Positions 15,101 through 30,100 of a DNA stretch of 64,000 nt are shown piece by piece. Both the position numbers and the translations under genes were made by a program. The notes beneath the pieces were generated by a model. It searched no databases and was not told the DNA's origin. It was given only the letters and a program-made list of their open reading frames with translations. Source of the DNA: Agelaius tricolor (lineage: Eukaryota; Chordata; Aves; Passeriformes; Icteridae); NCBI GenBank assembly GCA_023055355.1, contig JALJCS010000001.1, positions 48,923,381 through 48,987,380 on the forward strand. The letters run 5' to 3'. Position 1 is the stretch's first letter. Every line of letters begins with the position of its first letter.

Positions 15101-18100
15101 GTGTTATGCTAAACATACTCACAGTTTGGATTTTAGGTAACAGGGGAAGATGAAGGAGAATTGAAGAGCAGATTGTGTAGCTGGATCATCATTAAATTCA
15201 ATTTAGGCATCAAATTGTTAAGAGGTAGTTTTAAATCAAAATAAAGAGTGTTGGAGATCTGATTCACTATCATTTTTCTTCACATAAGCCATTTTTTGTT
15301 ATTGTGCAGTAGCTTTCCACAGCATTTTTCCTTTTCTTAAACACATATATATAATGCTACATATTTTCTTGCAAACATACATTTGTATTGACTACAGTAA
15401 TCTTAATGCATTATTATTTTTCAGTAATAGCAGTTCTGTATGCTCTACCAGTATCCTTTAGGATTATATGTGCTATCTAATTATGTAAGACTTTAAAAAG
15501 AAAAAGAAAGCACAATACAGTCATTTACCGTAAAACTTGTCTTCTGATAATTATAAGCATATATATTTGGCTTGTGGAAAACATACAGCCTCCTAAGAAG
15601 AACATAAAATTGAAATATAAGATATTTATGACTGTAAGAAAATAATCAGCAGATATTACATAGTTTAGGTAAATGCCTATTTCATAGCACAAGACATTTA
15701 TTTTACTTTCACAAGTCAGACTCACGGCTATTCCTCAAAAATGGTTCAACACTTTTGGTTATAATAAAGGTGAATAAGTTTAATCTCCAGAGAAAGCAGC
15801 TGAAATTAATTCTTATATTTGCTGCATTTCTACACTTTTCCATTGGAGGTCAGCCCACTAATTAGTTTATTTTCAACCTGTAAATGGTAACATGCTAATA
15901 TTACTCTAAAACTTCCATACCCACATAAAAATTACTGGAATGAAGTTTTATACAAAATATAACTGAAAGATGGACTGTTTTATATATTTTATTAATGTTT
16001 TTTTTTCAGTCCTGTGCTGTTTGCAGACCTTCAGAAAGCTATATAGTTCCTGACTACAATTTTTTCTGATTTTGATTTCACCAAGGGAGGCATAAGTGGC
16101 TTCAGCTTTAATTGAGGATGGAATCAGATCTGAATCAATGCTGTTGTTACTCAGAAACTTCACAGAAATCCTGATCTACTGCTGGCATATCAATTCCTAC
16201 AATGACTGAAATATTCCTCACTTCTCAAAGTGATATGGACTATGAACATTCTTCTTATTTTCAGTGTATTAGAGTGGTAGGCATGACAGGGAAGGAAAAG
16301 CTTTCAACTGAACAGACATGTAAAATCAAAATCTTAGGTGCTTAATTTTTTCTGAGGGATAAATTCTTCAAAGGTCAATGAAGATGCTCTGTTAACAGCT
16401 ACTTTATCAGTTGACTGTGAAAATAAACTCTCACTCATTTAGAGATAAGAAACTGACAAATGCTTTTTGCCTTAATTAGTATTAATATGGGTCTACAAAA
16501 GGTCAACAGTACTTTAACATTTGGCTAATAAGGTAGAAAGTTCTTATTTCACATTCTCTGTATGTGACCAAGACTTTTAAAGGAAATTAAACTGCTTGTG
16601 ATACTTTTTTTTTTCTGAATGTCCTATCTTCCTGGACCTAGGACTACCTAAAAGTAGCATGGAAATCTTAACAAGGTCTAAATTGATCTATGGCTTTTTA
16701 TTCCTAAATTTCCTGTACTTCTGGCTGGTATAAAAGTTATACATTCTTCTTTACAGAGTCAGTAGAATTTAAACACTTATTTATGAAAATAGAAGCTTCA
16801 TAAAGAAATCTCAGTTACACATTCAAACAAGAAAAGAACTGGGTGAATTTTCTCTGATAAAATTACTTCCCTCAGCAATCCTATATTCTCTAAAGGATCT
16901 AAAGGATATGTATTGTACCAGGCTCTTTAAATCTGAAAGACAGAAGCTGAAGATATGATGCTACAAGTACACTAGCTTTTTTATGTTTTCAGAGGCATAA
17001 ATGCCTTGGAACTATAGTGAAAAGGGAGTGAGACAAAACATCTAACTGATCAAGCAAAGCTATGCTGATGGCAACAGATTTCAACAACTTTTTTTTTCTT
17101 TAGAATTGCGTTGTCTTGATGCAGACTGTGCCTGTCCAGTGCCTCATGGGTGGTAAAAGCACCTAATTGCCACAACACTCCATGACCTACAATCTTCCAC
17201 CCCAGCTGCAGTCTGACAGCTGCTTTATGGAGCTGGTGTTGTGCTCTCCACTGTATTCTGGAGGACACACCCAGGGCAGAGAGCAGGGCTGCAGCCACAG
17301 ACCCTCAACTGTCAACAGGGACAGTACATATGGTCTGAAGAGTAGCCTTGAAGCCACCCTGAAAGGCAGGATAGCTATACAAAGAAGACCTGTTATGATG
17401 ATGCAATTTTTATATAGCCATGTTTTGAATTTTACCATTGTTATACAGTATATTGTATGGAATAAAACCCAAACCCTCTATTCCTTACTGAAAACAAATA
17501 CAGAAGTCTTCAAAGGTAATCCAGGTTTCCCTGGAAACGGAAATATTTTCTGATGCTGTTTCATCCTTTGATTTAGTCCCTGTCTGGCTCTTCATATCCA
17601 TATCAGCTCTTTCTGACATTTGTTTTGTATCTAAACTGATATTGTCATGTTCTTCTGCAAAGATAAAAAGACACACAGATCCAATACAGTGACAATATGC
17701 AATTTAAAGTAGTATCATTCTTAAAAATTACCCTAAAATTACAAGAAAATTATGCATACATCAGTTATTATGCATACAGTTTAAAACTAAAAGCTATCCC
17801 ACTAACCTAAATAACTCATATGGTGACTGAAGCAACCCTATACAGAAATTAAGGGTTTGAATCTGCAGCTGCTTAAGTAGTTTGCCTCAATAAACTACCA
17901 CATATAGAACTGCACCCTAGAATCTTCAAAATCAGCTTGTTAGGTATACATACATATGATTTCAGCAAACCTAAATTCATCTGTATAAAGAAAAATACAT
18001 CCCCTTGTCCAAAGATTCTATTCAGTGAAAGGCTAATGAGGCAGCATTTTACAACGCACAGAAAAAAATATAGAGAAATTTGGAGGACACAAAGGCCTAG

Positions 18101-21100
18101 CCTTGCCTCTGATACTTAGTACCTCTATGATGCTACTCACACAAATCAAACACTTCTAAACAGAAACAGATTTGTACTAAATCACATCAGAAAATCAGAA
18201 TTAATGTCAGATTCATACCAAAATATCAACACGTAGCCAGGTTTTGCAATCACTCAATAACTTTTTGTGTTGTAATGTAACTTTCTCTACATTTATTCTC
18301 TGAGATTCATATCAGTAGTTACTGCAAATCTTTGAACTGGCCCAAAAAGAAGTTTTGAGATAGCTCAACAACTGAGAACAGAAGAACTGAACAGCTATTA
18401 ATTTAGAATGCTTGCTGAGGAAAAAAGATGAGGTAATATTCAAACATAAGGTATAACAAATGAGAAAGCTATTAGAAACATACATAATTTATATTTAAAT
18501 GTGCTTTGCAATATTTCATTATCACCAATACACACATAGCTAATGTGTGGCTCTAAATTAGTTTGCACCTATTTTTCAAGAACTGAAAGAAATGCACCAA
18601 AGGCCTATTTCCTTTCTTTCAACTATGGAAAAACTACCTGAAAGCTGAAAAATCGAGATTTCCTCTTCAATTTAAGTTAGCATGGGTGTTAGGCTTCTAG
18701 TAAAATGACCACAGTGCTCTTATTTTTAAGAGCCTCTTATTTTTCTGACCAAATCCTTCAAGCTTTCAAAGTAATTTAAAAAATGTGGTATTAGTTTTGA
18801 AAAAATTTTGAATACTCTTCAAATAGTGATGTAAAACATATTTCAAAGGAACACACATTAAAATGAAAGCTGGTTTTTGGTTCTTTTTTTGCAATTTTTC
18901 AGCAAAAAAAGAAGAAAATACTATAATTCACAGTTCTTTAAAAAGAGCTCTCTGTACAAAATCTACTGTATGTTTCTGGAGAGTAATTTATGAGAAGTGT
19001 TTGAATTTTTTTGAACACAAACCTAAAGATTTTAAGTAATTATATATACTATTAGCAGTTCTTTGAAATCTTTTACTGTAAAACCAACACCCATAAATAA
19101 GTAAGACTGCTGATATATGTCCATGAGGATTAGCACTGACACCAAACAACATGGGAATGGTAAAAATCTGACTATAAACTTTACACACACTTACCTTTAC
19201 TGAGTACCTCTGCATTTTGTTGCAACAAGGGACTGGTCTCCTATACAGTGAAAAAACAAAACAAGGAAAAGTAATGATGGTGATTATAATCTTGCATTAT
19301 TTTGTGAGAGAAAATACCTGATTTTGGGGGAGTCCTTCCAGAGACAGAGAAACAAACTGGTAAGTTATCATCATGGGTTTGGGCTGGGTTTTTAAAAGAA
19401 AAATAAAAGTAGCAAATTTCATCATAATACCTACATACATATCAGCAACAAACTGATGTTTTTCTAGAGAAGTACATGTCATTTGCAATGTGAGATAAAA
19501 GCTGTTTCATATACCACTTCACTATTAAAACAATGTTCTTTGATATTACTGTTTTATGACAATAAAGTATGTTTTATTCTAAGAACTAATATTCCTGTTC
19601 TACAACCAATTCAATTTTTTTTCAAAGGCAAATATTAAAGCCTAAAAAAGCTATTACAAACAAGTTTCCATGCTTCCTTTCATCCCAGGTCTCCCTTTAC
19701 CCAGATTTGTCACCCTTCTCCCCACCCAAACTCCTCATATACACCCTCATATATCTTCACATGTGTTAAAGGTGCTGATGCTGAAGCTGGTGGCACTGAC
19801 CAGGCCAGCAGCTGGACATACATAGTGATTTTCTGTTCTGCATTTCAAAGAAGAGCTGTGGGAGCTGTGCTGACTTGGAGCTTTTATGCTTTTTCAGTAC
19901 AATCAAGAAATACATTTTGAGGGGCAGACAGACATAATTTAGAGTCTGAGTTAGACTGGATGGCAGGTCACAACAGTACCTAAACCTTGCACAAGGTGAT
20001 TGTGCTGGAAATACAGGTCTACTTCAACCCTCCTATTACAGACTACCCTGCCTACACTATGTGAAGGGACCCATGAATGCTTCCTTAGAGGAAAACCTCA
20101 TGGCTTCCTACTTTAATTTCTAGATCCAGTAAAAGGCTTCCTGCAGCATTTTACAAAATCTCTATGGGCTCAGGACATGGGAACAGGCTCAGGAATCTCA
20201 CCTCTGAGAGGTGTTTCACATTCTCTGAATTAACAAAATTTGAGGTGTTTCACATTCTCTGAATTAACAAAGGAAAGAGCTGAGCAAATCAACTACGGAT
20301 TTAAGAGTCTCTATCCCAAAGCCGGAAGTGACAAATAATTTAATGCACATAATTTAACTGTAATATTGTTTATTATGGAAATTTGGAAGTCCCATTTTTG
20401 CACTGCACAAATCTGAAATTCTATTCTCAGTGTGTTATGGACTTTTGTGTTTTTTGGATGTTCATGAGTCAAAGCTGGGGACAGATCTAAAATTAAGAGC
20501 AATTAAGAGAAAAATTAAGACACTGCTGAAATTGTTAACACTTGGGTTAAGAATTTATATTGTGTGGAAATATATTGTGTTTTACAGTTATTTTTAAAGA
20601 TTAATTTTTTGTTTTTCTATGAGCTGAAAAGGACACATTTTGCAAATATCCATGTACTTCAGCTCCTGTTTGCAGAACTCAGTACACACAACTGTTCAGA
20701 ACAAGTCAAGCTGTGATCCCTTCTCATGTCCCATTGAGAGTCATGTCTCAGCATACTGGTCTAAAAACCACATGGACTATCTCTTCCCTTTAAAATGTGT
20801 CTTCAGAAGTACACATACACAGAGCTGTCATATTTCTCCATGTGAGCCTACAACTTTCAAAATTCCAATGTTGCCAAATTTCTTGTGGGAGTCACAGGAC
20901 TTACCAAACAGATACATGTCAGCTGTACAATTTATTGAGTTTCCTCTCAGAAATTCTGGGCATGTCCAAAGTATAAAAGGTACGAGATTTACAATATAAG
21001 CCTTGGGGACTGCAACATCTGTCCAACAAGTCTAGCACTTTCTGCCCAATATACTGCTCATGGACAGTACACATGACCCACACTTCTATTATGGACATGA

Positions 21101-24100
21101 GGCAGCTTAATATAGAGCTACTTTGTCAGTACTAACAGCTGGCAGCAGGAAAGCCTGGAAAGATAAAGAAAATCCTCAAAAATGGCATCAACAGAATTTC
21201 CAGTAAAGAAGGAGAAGGTGCCCTGGAAAATCTGGATTCTTAGTAGCTTCATGCAGTCTGAACTGTGAAACCAGTCTAACCACAGCTGTGTAGAGACTCC
21301 CATAGGCTCATTTACTCAGTTTTTGGAGCACAAGCATAACACAGTCAAAAGCTGCCTGCTTTTTCAATGGTGTAGGATGTGTTCATCTACCTAATCTTCA
21401 CTGACTTGGAGACAACACGAATGTCAAGAAAGTTCTCACTCTTTTATACTATTGCTTCATGTACTGTGCCTAAGACATTGGCACAGAAATAGAAAATAAA
21501 GTCATTTTTCCTCCTTAATGAACGCGCGTTGTCTAAAAAGTCAGTTCTGCTGCCACAGTATCTTATAAAGAAATAAATCAGAAAATAGTTAGATCCAGCT
21601 GTGAACACGGAATGATGCACACAGATTCTAGGAGAAATAATTATTCTTCCTTCAATGAATGGCAAATCTGAATGAAAAATCTGTAGATGACTTAAAAATA
21701 CAATTGATCATCTCTTAAATTTAATAATCATTAATGCATATTTGTAAAAAATAATGGTAATTCATAAATTTATAGCTATCTTGTAATGTTCAAGGTTTCA
21801 ATTCATATTTTTCAGCCTCCTAACACTAGCCAGATTTTTATTTTATTCAAATCTAACAAAAAATAAGTTTTAAAATTTATCTGATATTCTATAAAAACAG
21901 TTGCCATTTCTATTGTACAAATTATGCATGGCAAAACTTAACACACCAGTTACTCTGTGAAAAAAGCAGCCTTCTTAAAAAAATAAGTTTTCTGACTATA
22001 AGTGCAGGTGAAGGAATAAAGATTCAGGTACACTTCTTTAAAATAAAAAATCCATTTCAATTCCTTCAAAATGACAAAGATGACCAAAAATATTTCTTAA
22101 GATCTAAACCTGTATTAAATTTCAAGGTTTGACGTTCACCTGAGAGTTATATCAAAGGGTTTTGCATCTACAGTCATTTGGGGAGTCTTTTTTTATTCCT
22201 CAGTCACTAAATGGAATATCAGTTCTCATTTTACCTGTAATGTGAGGGTAGGTAACAGAGCTGGGTTTTGAAAAAAGGAAATGTTACAAAAGAACAAACA
22301 TCTGCAAAGCTGTACACAAACTGAGATATAGAAATAGCTTAAAAATACGGGATTACAAATTTGGCACCTCTTTTACTCAGTCTGTAATGTTGAAGCTGCC
22401 CAATATGCATGTGCAAGTGGATAATTGTGGGCCCATTAAAGTGTCTGTGTACTACAAATGTCTAAATTCCTCTTCTCAAGTCTCTCTTCTCATTCATGTG
22501 CCTTATATGTCATGTGTAATTTTTCCCTGAAAATAATAAGCAGGGAATTTCCATTTCATGCAGGGTGAAGTAATTTACAAAATGATAACATTTGTAAGGA
22601 AAATAGATTTGTTTTATTTCTTACCTAGCTCTCCTGGTGACTCAATACCAATTCATAACACTTATGAAATACAACACAAGAAGGATTGGAGAGAAAAGAA
22701 GTAAAAGCTTGTTATGACACAACAATCAGTAACATTTATGGGGAACATGAAAAGAGCACACAACAGAGCATGCAGATTAAATAAAATGGTATCAGTTACA
22801 CACAAGAAGATAATGGACAGACTGAATCAAAAAACATGAAGGAAACATGAGCATTGAAGAACAAGTTTTTTGTATGGTGTCACTGGGAGAGATTGGAGAC
22901 TCTAACACTTTTGTGCTAAAAATTAGCATTGCCAGGGAGCTTGACACTGAAGTGGCCACAAAGAGAAATATGAGTGTTCTGCTTAAGACATATGAACATA
23001 GCAATCAGGTCAGTATATTAAAATATCTAGTAGCCATTGCACATACTGATGGTAAACATATTCTGGTTTTCTTGCTTTGCATTTCCTCAAACAGAACACA
23101 TAGAGCTTTATTCTCAATGGAATTGGAGATAACTTCTATCAAAAAATTCATCCCAATGAAGAATATTCAAGTAAGCTTTTGAATGGCAGATCTACAAGGA
23201 AACATCTATCTACTCCAGGATAATCTTTTTCTCTGAAGTGTTTGACAAAATTACTGTTGCAGAAATCTGCAAGACTGTGCAATTTATATATGATGACAGT
23301 TTTGTTTTTTTCCTGGCCACAAAATACTTTCACATGGATTTCAATGTGTGCTACACTTATAAATTACTTACCTTCCTATTGAACAAGAATAAAAGAGAGC
23401 CTCTCCATATAAGAATTTGGCTCTATGTTATGGAGTTTTTTAAAAAAATTGACAAAATGCATTTTCTTAAGAACAGTGATTCAAGATCAATTTAACTGCC
23501 AAAATTAGCTATTTTAAAATATTTTCCCTAGTGCAAATCCAAATGCTACCAGGACCATAAAATCAGTGAATGGCAAAGTCAGAGCAAAAAAAATTTTTTG
23601 AAAAATTCAATAATGAAGCATTTCTATATTTCAGCATGAATACTCTGAGGACATGAGGGATAATGGCATGTCTTTCAACTTCATATTTTTCAAAGAAGGT
23701 ACATCCAGCTCCTAGAATTTTGTCTTTCATGTATCATTCGTCTCTGTTTCTGTGACAACAGACCTTAGGAACAGTGAATCAGATATTCAGTAAAGTTACT
23801 TCATGCAGTTTACATTAGAGCAAATTGAAATATGCCAATTTAAACTAGTTGAGCATCTGGCACAGCAGGTGACAGAATTTCAGTCAGCTTAAAGCATAGA
23901 ACTGCTGTATCCCAAAGATTTACCAAATCTGTATCAAAGGTTTTAAAGCTGATGTCTCCTGACTAGTAATCACACAGTTTAAAATGGAGACAAAGCTATT
24001 CACATTCAGTATGTTGCAATACAAAATTCTAAAAATTAGTAATAATAAAGTGAATTCGGAATATCAAAGTTTCTCTTTCAGTGTTTGCTTTTTTAATCAC

Positions 24101-27100
24101 TAATTGATTTGTTTTTAAAAAGTATATATTATTATCTCAAGTTTAAAAACTACAGAAAGCAAGCTCATCCTTTATGTATTTGCGAGAGGTATCCACATAA
24201 TTTTGTTGATGAAAAGATTTAATATGTGAAAAAAAGGAGATTGCCCTCCAAGTTAAAAACCACTTTCTTTTCTAATCTGTAAAAATGAAGTTCTCCTTGC
24301 ATACTCTAGCTATTAACAGACATAGAATTTTTCAACTGAGGTTTAAAATTGAGGCAAAAGTAAAGTTCATGTGCAAGTCAATTAGCTGTTCATAACTTCT
24401 TACATTCCATGTCTGAATCAGATTGCCCTGCCTACATCACATCCATGTCTTCTTCCAACCATTCCAGTTTTATCATGTATTTTCATACTTGTGCTTGTGT
24501 CTCCTTGACTGCATGTCCTACTGTAATAGATCATCCTTCTAAATCACTCTTGGACTAGGGGAGAAAATCTAAGGGATGTTTCACACTCCTTTGATGCTTC
24601 CAGCACATAAACTTCTATTAATTTGCAACTAGCCAAATCTATATTTCTACACCTAGAGACTGAAGTAATGAAAACAATAATTATTATATGCTATAAGATG
24701 CTACTTTGCTTTAATGTGATTTTATGAGACTTTTATTTCTAATCATCTGTCCTGTTTATGTTGGATATTAGATTTCGCACTTTTAAGATTGGTTCTGAGA
24801 GTGAAGAAGGGGGAGAAGAAGCACAGAATTTGCAGAAATTGCACTTGTTGGTTCACATTCTTTCTTTTGGTGTGTGTTGCTTGCAGCATGGACAGTGAGA
24901 AAGAACTTTATTTTGCTTTTAGTTAGTTTTTTTGCTAGCTGAAGCAGAGAGGTTTTTTGCACTGTAGCATGGTTTTGTTTTGATTTTTTTTGGAACTGTT
25001 CAAACTGGTTTTGGACTGCAAATTTAGAAAAGATATTGGATGCTCACACTATGTCCCACTGAGGCCTGGGACACAGCATGTTCCAGAGCAGGAGAGACTG
25101 AAAAGAGACTGAGCAAGATGAGCTACAGACAGCAAAAAGGACTTTCTTAATTTGCCATCTCTTCAGAACAGCAAGTGGTTCCATTGTTCAATATTATTAA
25201 TTTTTTTCATATTTGTGAATACTTTGCTTGTTAAAATAAACAGGTTTTTCCACTTTTCTCCAAGGAAATCTTTCCCACACTGGTGGGGAGGAGGGGCCGC
25301 TTGAATTTGTTTCTAGAGGTACCTCATTTCAGAGGTTTTCTTCCAAATTTATTCCAAACCAAGACATACTTACAGCTCCTTTTTACCCTGCTGCTTTTTG
25401 TAAGGATTTTTATATGATGCCATTATTAAAAATACTTTTAAAAGTAAAATACTATTGAAATACTAATTAGGCTATTCTTTATAAAATGCACACAAAATAC
25501 TGAAGAGCTAAATATACCACAGAATCACAGGTCATAGATATGTTCTATTGTAAAGCATTCTTCTTCACTGCAGAATTGCCTTATTTTAAAATCATTAAAT
25601 CCACTAATGATAACCACACACGTACATTATCGAAACACACAGCATACATATAGATCTGAAATATAAAAATGGTATGAGGGTACTCTACAGAGGAAATATA
25701 AATAGACACTCCAAAAATTACATAGAAAATTACCTCCCATGAATTTAAAAATTTAAAGCCAAAAGAGAAATGCTATCAAATGGTCTTCTGAGTAGTGTTT
25801 GCTGCAGTCAGAATGAAAATGAAGAGATGTTGGCACTGTCATATTGAGTTTCTTTATTTCTCTATGTTGCCCACTATTTCCCTATATGAAATATTTTTTC
25901 ATGAAATGTATTGTTCAGAAAGTCTTTGAAAGTATCATTCTTTCTGTGTTAAGCATGTAAAATTTAAATATTAGAAGGAGCATTTTCTTAAAGATTTATC
26001 TAAAAGCAGACTATGGTAGCATATACATGTCATGGTTTAACACTGGCACAATGCCAGTGCCCCCATGAAAATACCTTCTCCCTGGTTTCTGCTGTGAGAT
26101 GTGACCAGGAATAAGCAAAGCAGGCTCTTACTTAGGGAAAAAAAAAGAACTAGAACTTTATTAACTACTCTACAACTATAGATAAAAGGAACACACACAG
26201 GGAAAATGAAAACCTTACAAATACATTTCCTCCTCCCCCCACCAAATTTCCAATACAATACATCTATTCCCCAAATCACCAACTCTTGGTCCAGCACCAC
26301 CTTTTGGACAATCAATCCTCAGTTCATCAAGAGGAGAGGAGTCCTTCTTGTACCATGGGCTTCCCCTGGAAACACAATCAAAGCCTCATGTGTTCCTGTG
26401 TCACTTGTGGCACCGCCCGGAGTACATCTGCCGTCGTGACCTCTTCCTTTCATGTCCAGTGCTCTCACCACTGAACACGGACCAGAGCTGCTTCTAGGGT
26501 TGTCTTTTTAAGGAGGCTTTGTCCTGATCCAAAAAAGGCACAGTCTCTCCTTTGGGACACCTATCCCCACAATCTCTCCTTTGGGACACCTGTCCCCCCC
26601 ATATTTTTTCACCCCCTGGGGCCGGGGGGCATCAACACTGAACCCTCTTGGTTCTGTGGCCATTGCCTCCCCCTAGAATGCAGTCTCTGTATCACAAGGA
26701 ACATGGTTCTGTCCATGGCTTTACAAAAAGAGTCCAGCAAAAGCCACTCCATCATCTCTTCCCACTAGGATTCTTCTCTACTCTTCTATCTCTCACTCAC
26801 CCAGACCTCTCTCACACTTGCACATTTCCTTCCTCATCTTCCACTCTATCTTCTAGGAGAGGTCAATGTTCTGTAAAGTTCTCATTTTCCAAAAAGGGGT
26901 TAAAAGCTCCTACAAGCGGCCGGCTGAACCCCCCCCTCTTCTCCGTCCCAGCCGTGCTGCCGGCACAGGCCCATGTTTATCCAGTCTCAAGGTCACAGTC
27001 TCAGGCAGCGGCTCTTTCTCTCTCTCTCTCTGTCTCTCAGGGGGGGCTGCCCGATGGCTCCCGGTGTCTCTCTCTCTCTTTCTCTCTTCCACCCTTCCAC

Positions 27101-30100
27101 CCCCGGGCTCAGGCCTACCTCTCCCGGCCACATGGCTTTTCCCCTCCCCCTGCCCAGCCAGCAGCTGGGCCGGGGCAGAGACCCGAACTCTTTCCCGCCG
27201 GAAGCCCAAGAGGACCCTCCCAAGGGAGAGCTCTGCTTTTAACCCTGTGTTCTCAGAGGCGTGTCCATGTCCCAATGGCCAGGTTAAATGCCAATATTAA
27301 AGTCTGAATATCCATTGGCCAAAAACACAGCATCCCAAAAAACACATTTCCTGTCAAACCACCACAATACACATTCCATTTAAAAACAGAAACAACAAAA
27401 AAATATTACAAAAATCAGTTATTACAACTTTCCAAAGTGATCCTGGTAATGTTTCATTAAACTTATGTAAGATTAATCTTATCTATCTTGGAAAATTAAA
27501 GTGGAGACTTCTACCTAGTAACTAGCGTTGACTTGGGTGGTTTGAGCCAGCTTGTAGTCAGTGCTGCATCCAATGAACCTGTTTGGAGGAATGTCATTCC
27601 CTCACAGAGTTACACAGGAAGCCTAAGCTTCTGGCTTACCAAGATGTCCTTCCATTCAGTCTTAAATAGGATGCCATTCTTAGACGTGTTAATAAAGTTT
27701 ACATTTTTGTAGTCACATGCCTAGGTACATCTTGCTCTGCAGTCAAAATAAACTATTCATAATATAAAGTAATATTTATTTAAAACACTGCAGATTATCT
27801 TCTTAAAATACTACTATCAGAAGGATTTTGAAGAGTGAAACCAAGACAGTGTTAGCAATAGAACTTTCATAATGTGAGGAAAAATCATAAAAAAGAAAGT
27901 TGAAGAAAAGGCACTAAGAAAGATTTCCCAATCAATACACATCAATATGACTATAAAGTGGAAAGGGAAGGGAAGTTAGTTAAATAGCAAAGGAAAAAGC
28001 TTTCTGCAACGTCTTTGAAAACATGTATTTCAGTACTAAATAGTTTTATTTTATCTTTCCCTCTCCTTTGTAATATAAAACTAGGTCAAGTTTAAAAAAC
28101 AGAAATATTATTACCTGAGAATAATCTTCCGCATTTGAGTGTCTCCCATTTTGATTCATATCCCCATTACTGTCACTTTCGTTTTCATCAGTTTCAGTAA
28201 CAGAAGTGAGATGGGACATAGAATGAAATCCTTTTTTGAGGGCAGACTGTGAAAAGCGGCTATATAATAAAAGAGAACGCAAACACTTTAATCCATGCAT
28301 TTTCTTTCAAATGACAGTCTTCATAACTATTCTTAACAGAATTTTGTCAAAATAATTTGTGTCTCCTTTATTTTGAAAGATTCCTAGGGCAGCACAGAAT
28401 CCATATCTTCATATATTTCTTGCCATTACTGGCTTGAAACTACACACAAACCTATGATAGAAAGACCTCTTAACTAACCCTCAAAAAAGCAAAACCCAAG
28501 CCAGCTGAAAACTAGATGATAATGTCAGAAGTGAATAAATTACTATGAATAAATTTAAACAGAAATGAATAAATTACTATGACCCCTAGACAAGAAAAAA
28601 CACTACTTTAATGGACGTCTAAAAACACTACTTTAATGACACAAAACGTTTGTTTTGTGTCAGAATAATTTTTTTCTTTTCCCTCAAAATGGGTCTCCAT
28701 AGCTACCAGACCCCTAAAACACAGGATAACCAAGGAAACCTGTGCAGGCCTATTCTGGTACTAGCAAAAGAAGGCTCTGTTGCTGACTTCACTGGAGGCA
28801 GGAGTAAAAACTGAAGGAAATATAAGTAACTCTTTACTTGTTAAGTGAAGAACGAGAAGAACAAGACCAAAACAATTTTGCAAACATGCTAATTAGACTT
28901 AAGCGTGTAATTGTGCTATTACAGCAATAAAGAACAAATTAAAATCTAAGCATGTGTTATCTAGCCCCCTTTCTAAGGACTGAGATAATGAAAGATCAAG
29001 ATCTTTTGCAGTAACAGTCAAAATTATTTTCCCTTTAAGTGTTTCAAAATAATTTAATATAAGAAAAGGAAGAGATTAAAAACTTTCAGTCCCAACTGTG
29101 TTTCTAAGTCCCTTATCTTATTTACACAGCTATATTGCTTGAATGAAATATTAATACCTGCTATATATTTTTTGGCTACTACCTGTTAATTAAATTACAA
29201 AGATTAAAGTAGCAAATTGTCATGGAAAATTAGCACATTAAATAAACTATCCTTCCCCAAATGGGGTAAGTTGACCATGAAACAATCTATCAAATGTGAA
29301 AAAACAATATAAAATCTGCTAAAGTGCAAATACTTCAACATCTTCAGTATCAAATCTCTCATTACTTTGATAGCCTGTTAATTGCTTAGAGCATTATAAT
29401 ATATTTCTACTCCTGCTGTTTGAAAACAAGCAGTAATTTAAGTACCTTTAACTAATGAAATGCAACTGTACCAGCAAAACATTACATTCCCAGAATATTC
29501 CAAGGTCATGTCATCCATGGAAAAATGCCGCTGTTCAAATAAAAATTTAAAATATCAACTGGTTTATTATGTCTGTTGAATTATGATGATCAAAATGTAG
29601 AACCTGCCACATATGTAGTGTTTTAGTTAGACAAAACTAAACAAATTTAGTTAGTTTATTAGAGATGTACTACACAAAAGGTGTACACACCCTAAGAAAA
29701 TATACAGATCTCCAACAATTTACAACCTATTGTTGGACTCAAGTCTCAAGAAAAGGCATATCCTCCATAATCCAATACACTGGGTACAAGACACGTTCAA
29801 TTCTTCATGACAGAAGCTCAATCAGAATAAGAGAGACAGGATGAATAATTCTAGAACTTGTCTGAATGTTCACATCATAAGCTGAAGCCTGACAGAAGTG
29901 CATTATGCAGTGTGTCCCAGGGAAAAGCACACAGCTCTGATACATTTTATGGTAATCTTTCTTTTCTCATCAGGGAGCAAGTATTATGCTGAGCATGGAA
30001 TATTGACTAGAAGTCATGTATACAACAATTTCTGAAACTTTTCTAAGACACCCTATATAAAGACTTTAGTTCTCTAGGGTTTATAGGACTTCCAAACAGT

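Larger units (their letters stand above)
19241..28114 (-). other. ADGB intron e12-e13 (largest found, 8.9 kb) with two solo LTRs
   Basis: Holds a 34-bp-period duplication (20208-20271) and two solo LTRs in opposite orientation (24707-25366 plus, 26028-27366 minus). The e12 and e13 phases match directly, so no exon is required inside, although one with phase-0 ends in this poorly conserved linker could be missed. Open frames at 20640-20999 and 22847-23182 have no recognised homology. Confidence 0.75.

Noticed and set aside
20640..20999. 119-codon plus-strand open frame in intron e12-e13
   Set aside because: Composition is unremarkable and no domain or splice structure is visible.
22847..23182. 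111-codon plus-strand frame ([17 protein letters not shown]...) suspected as a processed pseudogene
   Set aside because: I could not match it to any family, and the continuation quickly meets stops in all frames. Left unassigned; a BLASTX search of 22740-23500 would decide.
26648..27307. 219-codon plus-strand open frame, the longest in the window
   Set aside because: It lies wholly inside the minus-strand solo LTR and is antisense to it. The composition is Ser/Pro/Leu low complexity from CT-rich sequence, with no domain.
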